From NCBI RefSeq assembly GCF_017094485.1, contig NZ_CP064786.1:1426001-1490000 (forward strand): 64,000 bases of DNA. Reading direction: 5' to 3'. This stretch comes from Natranaeroarchaeum sulfidigenes. GTDB lineage: Archaea > Halobacteriota > Halobacteria > Halobacteriales > Natronoarchaeaceae. The notes beneath the pieces were generated by a model, which searched no databases, was not told the origin of the DNA, and worked only from the letters and a program-made list of their open reading frames with translations. Shown here piece after piece: positions 18,453-26,384 of this stretch. Numbering within the stretch: position 1 is the first letter of the stretch; each line of letters opens with the position of its first letter. Position numbers and translations under genes: made by a program.

Positions 18453-19190
18453 ATGAGTGCAATCGAGATGGTCAACGTCGGCAAGCGCTACGGTGACTTT
18501 CAGGCGCTTGACGGACTCTCCCTGGCCGTCGAGCGTGGCGAGCTGTTCGGGCTGCTCGGCCCGAACGGGGCCGGAAAGACGACCGCAATCGGCCTGCTGA
18601 CTGGGCAGTTAACGCCCGACGAAGGGTCGCTCTCGGTGCTGGGGACGGATCCAGCGACCGAACCGATCGAGACCAGACGGCAGGTCGGGATCGTCCCCGA
18701 GAAGGAGTCGCCGCCGAGCTTTCTGACTCCTCGCGAGTACTTCGACTTCGTCGGGCAGGTACGCGGAATCTCAGAGGACCGGCTGACAGAGCGCGTTGAC
18801 GAGTGGGCCGATCGGCTCTCCTTTGCGGACAAACTCGACGCGATGGCGACGGATCTCTCTCGTGGGCAACAACAGAAGGTGATGATCACGCAAGCGTTTC
18901 TCCACGACCCCGATGCCGTCTTCATCGACGAACCGCTCGCGAACCTCGATCCGATCATGCAGGAGCGAGTCAAGGAGTTTTTTGAGCGATACCGGTCACA
19001 GGACAACGCCTTGCTGCTTTCGACCCACGGTATCGAGGTCGCCCGCGAGCTCTGCGATCGAGTTGGCGTCGTGGGTGACGGCCGACTCGTTGCGGAGCGT
19101 CGACCTGCCGAGATGAACCCCAACGAGTCGCTCCTTGACGCCTTCGAGCGTGAGGGACCGGCCGAACAGCCGACGATTGCATCCCGATGA
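18453..19190 (+). CDS. ABC transporter ATP-binding protein
   Basis: 245 residues from the ATG at 18453 (MSAIEMVNVGKRYGDFQAL). Walker A is GPNGAGKTT (about 34-42), the signature is LSRGQQQK, Walker B is AVFIDEPLANLDP, and the switch His is in LLSTHGIEVA. Architecture and length match the ATPase of ABC-2 exporters. It overlaps the permease gene by four bases. It would energise export of a lipid, drug or peptide. Confidence 0.9.
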   Translation: MSAIEMVNVGKRYGDFQALDGLSLAVERGELFGLLGPNGAGKTTAIGLLTGQLTPDEGSLSVLGTDPATEPIETRRQVGIVPEKESPPSFLTPREYFDFVGQVRGISEDRLTERVDEWADRLSFADKLDAMATDLSRGQQQKVMITQAFLHDPDAVFIDEPLANLDPIMQERVKEFFERYRSQDNALLLSTHGIEVARELCDRVGVVGDGRLVAERRPAEMNPNESLLDAFEREGPAEQPTIASR

Positions 19191-20626
19191 CGATGCCGGG
19201 GATAGACCGCACGGACCGTATCGTCTTCGTCTGGATGCTCCGCGAGGAGTGGCGACTGCATTCGTCGCTCTTTGGCGGTCGCCGCTTTGCGGCGTTTCCC
19301 CTGCTCGTCGCCGTACTGACGGCGGGGGGAGTCGTTGCGCTCGTGGAGACGGGAACGAGCCTCGATGCCGTGATCGCTGGACTGCACGCACTCGTGTTCG
19401 CGTTCGGGCTCCACACGGGGACGATCGGTCTGGTGGGCAGGGACGCTATTGACGACGTCCTCGGCGACGTGACGCTGCTGGTCTTTTCAGCACGGACGCT
19501 ACCGATCTCCCGAGAGCGCCTGCTCGGACATTTCCTGGCCAAGGACGCGCTCTACTACTCGACCCTCTTTCTGGTCCCGGTCGTGGGTGCCTTCGGCGTC
19601 GCAGTCGGTCGAACCGGCCTCGAGCTCGTCGATCTCGGTCGACTCTGGCTCTCGACGACCGCGACGTTCCTGCTCGGTCTGGTCGTGACGCTAGCGGTGG
19701 TCGGCCTCGCCACGCGGGGGATCGCTGGCTGGCTGACCGTCGGCGTGTTCGGCGTGGGCAGCGGTGTACTCTGGTACTCAAACGTCGATCTCTTCGCCGC
19801 GACGCCGTACGCGCTGTACGCCGAGCCGTCACTACTGGCCGCCATCGGGACGCTCGTACTGCTCGCGGGTATCGCCGTTGTCGGCGTTCTGGCGTACGAC
19901 CCCGTGGATTCCACACCGACCCGTACACGCGCGCCAGCGTTCACGACGTGGCGACGACGCCTCCGGGACGACACCGGGCTGACGACCAAAACGCTGCTTG
20001 ATGTCGCGCGAAGTAGTGGCGGCCTCTGGAAAGTCGTCTTCTCCGGTGGCATCATTTTCGCCGTCTGCGTGGGGTTGGTCGAACTCGCCGAGCGGATTAC
20101 CGGCGTCGAACCGTCCGTCGGCGTCACGTTCGGCCCGCTGCTCGGCCTCTCGGCCTATACGACGTATAACTGGATCACACAATACGATGATCCGGCCTCA
20201 TACCTGCGGTATCCGCTCGAGATCCCTGATCTGTTCGCCGCCAAGCGGGCTGCGCTGGTACTTGTCGGACTGCCGACTGCGGCGGGTTACTACCTGCTCG
20301 CGGTGGTCCTGGTAGGAACGGGCCCCGTTGACGCCCTCACTGGACTCGTCTTGCTCATCGGGTACCACCAGTACCTGTTCGGCCTGACGGCAGCACTGGC
20401 TGGCTTCGATCCGAACGAGTTCCTCTTCGACACTGTACTGTTCGTGGTCTTTACAGCCGCCGTCGCAATCGTACTCGTACCGGTGCTCGTTGTCGCTCTC
20501 GTCATCACGCCGCTTACCAGTACTGCTCTCCTCGTACTGGTCACTGTCGGCGTCGGCCTGTTCCTCGCAGGGGAACTGTGCTATCGATACGCCGGTATCC
20601 GGTGGTCAAGTCGACTCGAGGAGTGA
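19187..20626 (+). CDS. ABC-2-type transporter permease
   Basis: 479 residues with roughly 10-12 hydrophobic segments spread over the whole length, for example around residues 40-75, 120-150, 155-200 and 380-470. It has no recognisable catalytic motif. Its start overlaps the ATPase stop (ATGA), and the ATPase has no other partner, so the two form one exporter. The substrate is unknown. Confidence 0.82.
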   Translation: MTMPGIDRTDRIVFVWMLREEWRLHSSLFGGRRFAAFPLLVAVLTAGGVVALVETGTSLDAVIAGLHALVFAFGLHTGTIGLVGRDAIDDVLGDVTLLVFSARTLPISRERLLGHFLAKDALYYSTLFLVPVVGAFGVAVGRTGLELVDLGRLWLSTTATFLLGLVVTLAVVGLATRGIAGWLTVGVFGVGSGVLWYSNVDLFAATPYALYAEPSLLAAIGTLVLLAGIAVVGVLAYDPVDSTPTRTRAPAFTTWRRRLRDDTGLTTKTLLDVARSSGGLWKVVFSGGIIFAVCVGLVELAERITGVEPSVGVTFGPLLGLSAYTTYNWITQYDDPASYLRYPLEIPDLFAAKRAALVLVGLPTAAGYYLLAVVLVGTGPVDALTGLVLLIGYHQYLFGLTAALAGFDPNEFLFDTVLFVVFTAAVAIVLVPVLVVALVITPLTSTALLVLVTVGVGLFLAGELCYRYAGIRWSSRLEE

Positions 20627-20728
20627 CAGCATCGATTCCACGAACGGCCACCTGTGGCCGAGAAGTCGATCTCAACTCCCCGGTTTCCGCCAGTATGATT
20701 TAAGTATTGTTATTTGGTATCATGTACC

Positions 20729-21457
20729 ATGGACATTCGTCACGCAACTTCAGCCGACCGGGACGCCATCAGGAACATTGCCACCGACTCGATGCGGAGT
20801 TCCTACTCGATGAGCCCGGATACCATTGACAGCGCCGTATCGTCGTGGTACGGCGATGACACCCTCGACACGCTGCTGGCTGATGACGAACGAATCCTTC
20901 TGGTGGCTGAAGATGACGACACGCTGACCGGATTCACCGACGCGATCTTGCACGGTCCGGAGCAGCCGGGCGATCTGCTCTGGCTTCACGTCCATCCGGA
21001 CCACCGTGGACGGGGTATCTCGAGGGAACTTATCGAAGAAACCAGAGCGCGTCTCGTCGAAGCAGGGGCTTCACACCTACGCGGACTCGTCCTCGCGGAC
21101 AACAGCGAGGGTAACTCCTTTTATCGACACTTCGGGTTCGAGAAGATCGGAGAACGACACATCGAGATCGATGGAACCCGATACGTCGAGAACGTCTTTC
21201 AGGACGACGAGCCGACGGGTCTGACGACACTCGCCGTCGACGACGAAATCGTCTACGTGGCTGACGACGAGACAGAGCGAGGGTCGATTGCACCATTCAA
21301 CACGATCTACGCCGACCCGAATCGCGACGAACGCTGGGCGTACTACTGTACGAACTGTGAACGGGTCGCCGCGGCGATGGATGCGATGGAGCGTATCGAG
21401 TGCTCGGCGTGTGGGAACACGCGGAAACCGACTCGATGGGATGCAGCGTACCTCTGA
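20729..21457 (+). CDS. GNAT N-acetyltransferase with C-terminal zinc-ribbon (DUF5816-like)
   Basis: 242 residues from the ATG at 20729 (MDIRHATSADRDAIRNIA). The acetyl-CoA-binding motif HVHPDHRGRGISREL lies near residues 88-102, and NSEGNSFYRHFGFEKIG fits GNAT motif B. The C-terminal about 45 residues hold CTNCERV and CSACGNT, a zinc ribbon like DUF5816 of haloarchaea. The natural substrate is not known. A TATA-like TTTAAGTA about 25-30 bases upstream supports the start and a leaderless mRNA. Confidence 0.85.
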   Translation: MDIRHATSADRDAIRNIATDSMRSSYSMSPDTIDSAVSSWYGDDTLDTLLADDERILLVAEDDDTLTGFTDAILHGPEQPGDLLWLHVHPDHRGRGISRELIEETRARLVEAGASHLRGLVLADNSEGNSFYRHFGFEKIGERHIEIDGTRYVENVFQDDEPTGLTTLAVDDEIVYVADDETERGSIAPFNTIYADPNRDERWAYYCTNCERVAAAMDAMERIECSACGNTRKPTRWDAAYL

Positions 21458-21514
21458 ACACCCGCTCCCGTTGAGAAAGACGAATATAAGGCCCTTCTTT
21501 CCTAATCGCCGGGT

Positions 21515-22075
21515 ATGCAAGCACAGGTCAGAGAGCACGTCCCCGCTGTCACGGCCGTGCTGACCATCGTTTCGTTGATACTCGTGTTCGGCGCGGCGCT
21601 ACAGGCGTTCCCACAGGAGTCGATCCCGACCGCGCCCCAGTGGGTGCTCGATGCGATCCCACACCTGAACGCCGCTGTCAGCGCGGTTGCTATCGTTACG
21701 ATTCTCGCTGGGGTCCGAGCGATCCGCGGTGGGGAGATCGAACGTCATCGCCGCCTGATGGTCGCCTCCTTCGTGCTGTTCGCCGGGTTCCTCGTGATGT
21801 ACCTCTATCGCGTCGCGCTGCTCGGACCCTCGTCGTTTCCCGGCCCGGAGACCATCGAACTCTACGTCTACCTGCCGATCCTCGCCGTCCATATCCTGCT
21901 TGCCGTCCTCTCGCTTCCGTTCGTCTACTACGCTCTCCTGCTTGCGGCCACACGATCGATCCACGAACTCCCGAAGACTAATCACGCACGCGTCGGGCGG
22001 ATCGCGGCGACGCTCTGGACCATCTCCTTTGCCGGTGGGATCGTGATCTATCTCATGCTGTACGTCCTCTTTTGA
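21515..22075 (+). CDS. DUF420 family integral membrane protein
   Basis: 186 residues with five predicted membrane segments (about 14-33, 46-66, 78-98, 115-140 and 160-180). The HLNAAVSAVAIVTILAGVRAIRGGEIERHRRLMVASF stretch, with conserved histidines between helices, is typical of DUF420, a family often found beside haem-copper oxidase assembly genes. No oxidase gene is next to it here. Its function may concern respiratory chain assembly, inferred from the family only. Confidence 0.8.
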   Translation: MQAQVREHVPAVTAVLTIVSLILVFGAALQAFPQESIPTAPQWVLDAIPHLNAAVSAVAIVTILAGVRAIRGGEIERHRRLMVASFVLFAGFLVMYLYRVALLGPSSFPGPETIELYVYLPILAVHILLAVLSLPFVYYALLLAATRSIHELPKTNHARVGRIAATLWTISFAGGIVIYLMLYVLF

Positions 22076-22135
22076 ACGTGTAACCTGTCCTGAGCGTCCA
22101 CAGGTTCATATACGAATCCGCGGCCAGAGCGGTGT

Positions 22136-22480
22136 ATGTCGTTGCACCAACGGCGCGATGTACTGGAGAAACTGGCTGCACTGTTCGGAACCGCGTCCGT
22201 CGCTGGACTTCCGTTCCGCGAGGAGAACGGCGAGATCCTGACCGGCGTCGTCGATCGGATCGTCGACGATCTCGCAGTCGTCCTGCTGGAGGATGACGGG
22301 GAACTGGTCGACCAGACGACGCTCCCGGTCGACGAGCTACCGGGCCCTGCAAAAGAGGAAGGGACAGTGCTGGAGTTAGTGATGGACGGTGATGATGTTG
22401 ACCGAGTGCGCTACGACAAACCGGAGACAGAGCGCCGACGAGAAGAGGCCGAGGACCGGTTCGACGAGCTGGCGGATTAA
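22136..22480 (+). CDS. DUF3006-domain protein
   Basis: 114 residues. The core TGVVDRIVDDLAVVLLEDDGELVDQTTLPVDELPGPAKEEGTVLEL (about 36-82) matches the small beta-barrel DUF3006 pattern. It is followed by a charged helical tail. The N-terminal 30 residues (SLHQRRDVLEKLAALFGTAS) are extra and may be helical. Role unknown. It converges with purF, the two stop codons overlapping. Confidence 0.65.
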   Translation: MSLHQRRDVLEKLAALFGTASVAGLPFREENGEILTGVVDRIVDDLAVVLLEDDGELVDQTTLPVDELPGPAKEEGTVLELVMDGDDVDRVRYDKPETERRREEAEDRFDELAD

Positions 22481-23958
22481 TCGTCAGCGATCGTCGATTC
22501 GGTCGAAATCTCTGGGCGGGTCACCTCACGGTCGGTTGCCTCTCCCTCGATGTCGTAGGGGTACTCCCCAGTGACACAGCCGAGACAGAGATCGCTGCGG
22601 GAGGACTGAAGCGCGCTCGCGACGGCGTCGATCGAGAGATACGAGAGGCTATCGGCGTTGATCTTCTCGCGGATCTCGTCGGTCGATTTCCCGGCCGCGA
22701 TCAGCTCGTCGCGCGAGGCCATGTCGATTCCCATGTAACACGGGGCGATGATCGGCGGTGCGCCGATCCGGACGTGGACCTCTTCCGCGCCGACGTCCTT
22801 CAGCAGCTGAACGAGCTGGTTCGAGGTCGTTCCGCGGACGATACTGTCGTCGATGATCGTCACGGATTTACCCTCGACCGTGCTCTTGATCGGGTTGAGC
22901 TTCAGACGCACGGCGCGTTCACGCTCGTCCTGTGTCGGCATGATGAACGTCCGGCCGACGTAGCGGTTTTTCATCAGCCCTTCGGCGAACTCGACGTCCG
23001 AGCCGTCGTCGGTCGCAGCTTCGGCGTAGCCGCTCGCAAAGGATCGCCCCGAGTCGGGAACCGGCATCACGACGTCGCTTTCGACGCCGCTTTCGGCCCA
23101 GAGTTCCCGGCCGAGTTCACGACGTACCTCGTAGACAAGTTCCTCGTCGATGACGCTGTCGGGGCGGGCGAAGTAGACGTGCTCGAAGAAGCAGTGTGCC
23201 GTGTTGTCCTCATCGAACAGTTGATAGGAGTCAAAGCCAGTTCCGTCGCTTCGTAGAACAATCAACTCGCCGGGCTCGACGTCCCGGACGAGTTCGCCAT
23301 CGAGCGTGTCGATGGCTGCGCTCTCGCTCGCGAGGATATACCCGTCGTCGAGTTCACCGATACAGAGCGGCCGATTGCCCTGCGGATCGCGCACCCCGAG
23401 AACGGTGTCGTCGTGCATGATCGTCAGCGAGTACGAGCCATGGATTCGCTCCATCGTACGCTTGACTGCCCGGACGAGATCCTCTTCGAGCAGGTTCCGG
23501 GCGAGGTCGTGGGCGATGACCTCGGTATCGCCGTCCGAAGTAAAGGCGTGGCCGAGTCCCGCAAGCTCGTCCCGAATCTCTTCGGCGTTGACGAGGTTGC
23601 CGTTGTGCGAGAGGCCGAGTGAGCCGCTTTTGAACGAAACCGAGAACGGCTGAGCACAACAGGAGTTGACGCTTCCGGCAGTGGGGTACCGGACGTGTCC
23701 GATCCCAACCGGGCCGTTCAGGCTCTCGACGTCGCCCTCGCCGAACGCGTCGCCGACCAGTCCCATCTCGACGTGGCTGTGCTGCTGGAAGCCGTCGTGC
23801 GTGACGATCCCTGCCGATTCCTGTCCGCGGTGCTGGAGCGCGTACAGTGAGTAGTATAGCGGTCGTGCAGCGTCACGGTCTTCGAGTGAGACGCCAACCA
23901 CGCCGCACTTTTCGGTCATCCCGTTCCGGGAACGCCTGTCGACCCGCCCGTCTGACAT
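22477..23958 (-). CDS. purF: Amidophosphoribosyltransferase
   Basis: About 493 residues. I chose the ATG at 23958 (MSDGRVDRRSRNGMTEK); alternatives at 23964 and 23919 also lie before the catalytic region. The glutaminase nucleophile is the Cys in TEKCGVVGVS, which normally becomes N-terminal after propeptide cleavage, so the upstream residues would be the propeptide. YALQHRGQESAGI, RYPTAGSVN and HNGNLVNA follow. The phosphoribosyltransferase motif VTIIDDSIVRGTTS is near residue 345. It catalyses the first committed step of purine synthesis. A cluster of Cys near the C-terminus (DLCLGCVTGEYP) suggests an Fe-S cluster, as in Bacillus PurF. Confidence 0.94.
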   Translation of the reverse strand: MSDGRVDRRSRNGMTEKCGVVGVSLEDRDAARPLYYSLYALQHRGQESAGIVTHDGFQQHSHVEMGLVGDAFGEGDVESLNGPVGIGHVRYPTAGSVNSCCAQPFSVSFKSGSLGLSHNGNLVNAEEIRDELAGLGHAFTSDGDTEVIAHDLARNLLEEDLVRAVKRTMERIHGSYSLTIMHDDTVLGVRDPQGNRPLCIGELDDGYILASESAAIDTLDGELVRDVEPGELIVLRSDGTGFDSYQLFDEDNTAHCFFEHVYFARPDSVIDEELVYEVRRELGRELWAESGVESDVVMPVPDSGRSFASGYAEAATDDGSDVEFAEGLMKNRYVGRTFIMPTQDERERAVRLKLNPIKSTVEGKSVTIIDDSIVRGTTSNQLVQLLKDVGAEEVHVRIGAPPIIAPCYMGIDMASRDELIAAGKSTDEIREKINADSLSYLSIDAVASALQSSRSDLCLGCVTGEYPYDIEGEATDREVTRPEISTESTIADD

Positions 23959-24197
23959 AGACATGTGTAGCGAGTCATCGGGGATAAATCCTCCCAATCG
24001 TGTTCTACTTGGCCGTATCAAAGTCCAGTATGTGCACAAACATGCATATTACCGTGGAGTCGACAGACACAGCTATCGCTCGTCAATTGGAAGCAAAGAG
24101 AACTGTCGTGGAGCTCAGACTGTTTGTTCTCACTGGTTACCGACGATTGCCCGTAAGGGGTCGGGCGATCACCGGTAAATGACGGGACCAAACAGTA

Positions 24198-24374
24198 TCA
24201 GTTATCGCCAGCTTTCGACTGCCAGGCGTAGCTCCGCTTGCTCTTGGACTTACCGAAGCCACACGACGAGCACTTCTTCTTTTTGATGTGATAGGACTTC
24301 TCACCACAGCGTCGACACTTGACGTGGGTGGTCTTGTTCTTTTTACCCTGGCTTGGGGTTCCTGCACCAGTCAT
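24198..24374 (-). CDS. rpl37e: 50S ribosomal protein L37e
   Basis: 58 residues: [20 protein letters not shown], then [20 protein letters not shown] and a basic tail. The C-x2-C...C-x2-C zinc finger and length match archaeal L37e exactly. Its ATG overlaps the lsm stop (ATGA). Archaeal lsm and rpl37e are commonly paired. Confidence 0.95.
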   Translation of the reverse strand: MTGAGTPSQGKKNKTTHVKCRRCGEKSYHIKKKKCSSCGFGKSKSKRSYAWQSKAGDN

Positions 24375-24607
24375 GGGATGATCGAAACGACGTTATCGCC
24401 GCGTATAATGGTTGTGTCTTCGACTGGCGCCTCCGAATCACCCGTCGGATCCTCGGGCGCGGGGACTTTCATGGCGTCTTCGAGCACGAGGTTCATATGC
24501 TGATCGTAGCCTGTCAGGCGACCTTCGTAGATCTCGCCGCCCTTCAGCTGGACCTGTACGTCTTCGCCGAGAGACGCTTCGAGTACGTCGAGGGGTCGTC
24601 CACTCAT
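24371..24607 (-). CDS. lsm: Sm-like (LSm) RNA-binding protein
   Basis: 78 residues from the ATG at 24607 ([19 protein letters not shown]). Sm1 motif: [27 protein letters not shown]. Sm2 motif: [10 protein letters not shown]. Archaeal LSm forms a heptameric ring binding U-rich RNA and takes part in RNA processing. An insertion rich in Pro/Glu/Asp ([13 protein letters not shown]) separates the two motifs, as usual for haloarchaea. It is in an operon with rpl37e. Confidence 0.92.
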   Translation of the reverse strand: MSGRPLDVLEASLGEDVQVQLKGGEIYEGRLTGYDQHMNLVLEDAMKVPAPEDPTGDSEAPVEDTTIIRGDNVVSIIP

Positions 24608-24906
24608 ACGCTCATACCCTCGCGTGACGGGCATAAACGTACCGGGTTCCAGTGGGATCCGACGACGAACTCGCCGACTGCTCGCCGATCACTGCTGACC
24701 CGGTGGCCCACCCTGTGGCTGGTCGTCGTTCCCATCGCCACCAGCCAGTCGCTCGCTGTTCCCGCTCTCGTCGATCCGAATCGTCGGAGATATCGTTTCA
24801 GGTGTTACATCGTAACAGTATATTACTTGTGCGAGATATCACGGACGCAAGGCTGGGCGACGGCGAGAGTGGGTCCAAAACTGCATGACGGCGAGGGGGG
24901 CGCTGG
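24608..24906. other. Intergenic region without a recognisable gene
   Basis: About 300 bases between lsm (start) and the M42 peptidase (stop), both on the minus strand. It must contain the lsm promoter. I see no convincing ORF, RNA or repeat. Confidence 0.5.
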
Positions 24907-25962
24907 CTAGATGTCGACAGCGAACGCCTCGTACTCGCTGGTACGCTCGGCGAAGGCGGCGAGCAGCTCGACGCTCGCGGTCAGGTCCTCGGTGTCGACG
25001 ACCTCGACCGGGGTGTGCATGTACCGGTTGGGCAGACCGACGTTCAGCGAGGGGATACCGCCGCGCTGGACGAAAAAGGCGTCGGCGTCCGTCCCGGTAC
25101 GGATCCCGGCTGCCTCTAGCTGGACGTCGACGTCGGCGTCATCGGACGCTTCACGAACCGCCTCGACGACGACCGGGTGGTTTGTCGTTCCTCGCGACAC
25201 GACGGGCCCGCCACCGAGTTCGACGTCTGCCGCCCGATCGGAGGGTGCGTTGGGATAGTCGGTAGCGTGTGTGACATCCACCGCAATGGCGGCGTCCGGG
25301 TCGAGATCGAAACCGACCATCTGTGCCCCCTTGAGTCCGACCTCCTCCTGGACCGTGCTTACTGCGTGGATCGTCGCGTCAACGCCGGCCTCGGCCGCCG
25401 CCCGTAGCGTCTCCGCGGCCACGAACGTCCCGACGCGGTTGTCCATCCCGCGTGCGGCGACCAGACTCCCCTGTAGTTCCTCGATGGTCGAGGAGAACGT
25501 GATCGGATCGCCGACCTCCACGAGTTCGCGGGCGGCCTCGCCGTCCTCGGCCCCGATATCGATCCGTTGCTCGCGGATCTCGTCGTACTCCTCCTTGCCC
25601 GCATCCCGCAGGTGGATCGCGTTCTGGCCGACGACGCCGCTGACCGGCTCCTCGCCGTGGATCGTAACGTGCTGGCCGCGCGTTACCGTCCGATCGGAGC
25701 CGCCGAGACGGGCCATCTGGATGAAGCCATCGTCGTCGATCCGGCGCACCAGAAACCCGATCTCGTCGGCGTGACCCGCGATCGCGATCTCCGGTTCTCC
25801 TCCCTCCACTGTTGCGACTGCATTACCGTACTCGTCGGTCTGTATGTCGTCGGCAAATTCGGAGACGTAATCGATCCAGACGCGCTGTCCTGCCGTTTCG
25901 TAGCCGGTCGGACTCGGCGTCGTGAGCAGTTCATCAAGAAACTCCCGCTGTGAGTCGTCCAT
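24907..25962 (-). CDS. M42 family metallo-aminopeptidase
   Basis: 351 residues, normal for M42/FrvX peptidases. The metal-binding motifs are AGHADEIGFLV (His near residue 68), MDNRVGTFVA (bridging Asp), the catalytic EEVG pair and VDVTHATDYP, with a C-terminal NRYMHTPVEVVD. These form large tetrahedral TET-type cytoplasmic complexes that trim peptides downstream of the proteasome. It stands alone on the minus strand. Confidence 0.9.
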   Translation of the reverse strand: MDDSQREFLDELLTTPSPTGYETAGQRVWIDYVSEFADDIQTDEYGNAVATVEGGEPEIAIAGHADEIGFLVRRIDDDGFIQMARLGGSDRTVTRGQHVTIHGEEPVSGVVGQNAIHLRDAGKEEYDEIREQRIDIGAEDGEAARELVEVGDPITFSSTIEELQGSLVAARGMDNRVGTFVAAETLRAAAEAGVDATIHAVSTVQEEVGLKGAQMVGFDLDPDAAIAVDVTHATDYPNAPSDRAADVELGGGPVVSRGTTNHPVVVEAVREASDDADVDVQLEAAGIRTGTDADAFFVQRGGIPSLNVGLPNRYMHTPVEVVDTEDLTASVELLAAFAERTSEYEAFAVDI

Positions 25963-26075
25963 AGCCGAACTTGTCGTCCCGATGTTTCAAGCCTGTCGTC
26001 ACGGCAAGGCTGTCAGGAGACGTGATACGTCGTGACACCCTCATTCCTAAGTTCCGTCTCGTCCAACTAGCAGGT

Positions 26076-26384
26076 ATGGCAAAGATAACGCTGTTCGAGT
26101 TCAACCCGCGTGGACGCATCCAGATCGGGCCCAGCGGTCCTGACGACGAGGGACTGTTCTCGGCCGATATCGATCGAACCGACGACGACGGAGCGGAGGA
26201 CGTAGAGACGGCGGAAGTAGACGACAGCGGCCTCGGCATCGCTGCGGTGCTGATCCCGCTGGTCATCCTCGCCGTCATCGGCGTCGCAGTGAAGACGCTC
26301 CTCGGTGGCGACGACGAGGAAGAATTAGAGCCGGACGAGGAATCGGAAGGTACGATCAGCCGGTTCACTTCGACGACCGAATGA
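26076..26384 (+). CDS. Small membrane-anchored protein, unknown
   Basis: 102 residues from the ATG at 26076 (MAKITLFEFNPRGRIQIGPS). An acidic middle part (about 20-50) is followed by one membrane segment (GIAAVLIPLVILAVIGVAVKTLL, about 51-74) and an acidic tail. Probably type I or tail-like topology; no known domain. It converges with the Zn/Cd ATPase, its stop one base before the ATPase stop codon. Conserved-looking but not recognised. Confidence 0.6.
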   Translation: MAKITLFEFNPRGRIQIGPSGPDDEGLFSADIDRTDDDGAEDVETAEVDDSGLGIAAVLIPLVILAVIGVAVKTLLGGDDEEELEPDEESEGTISRFTSTTE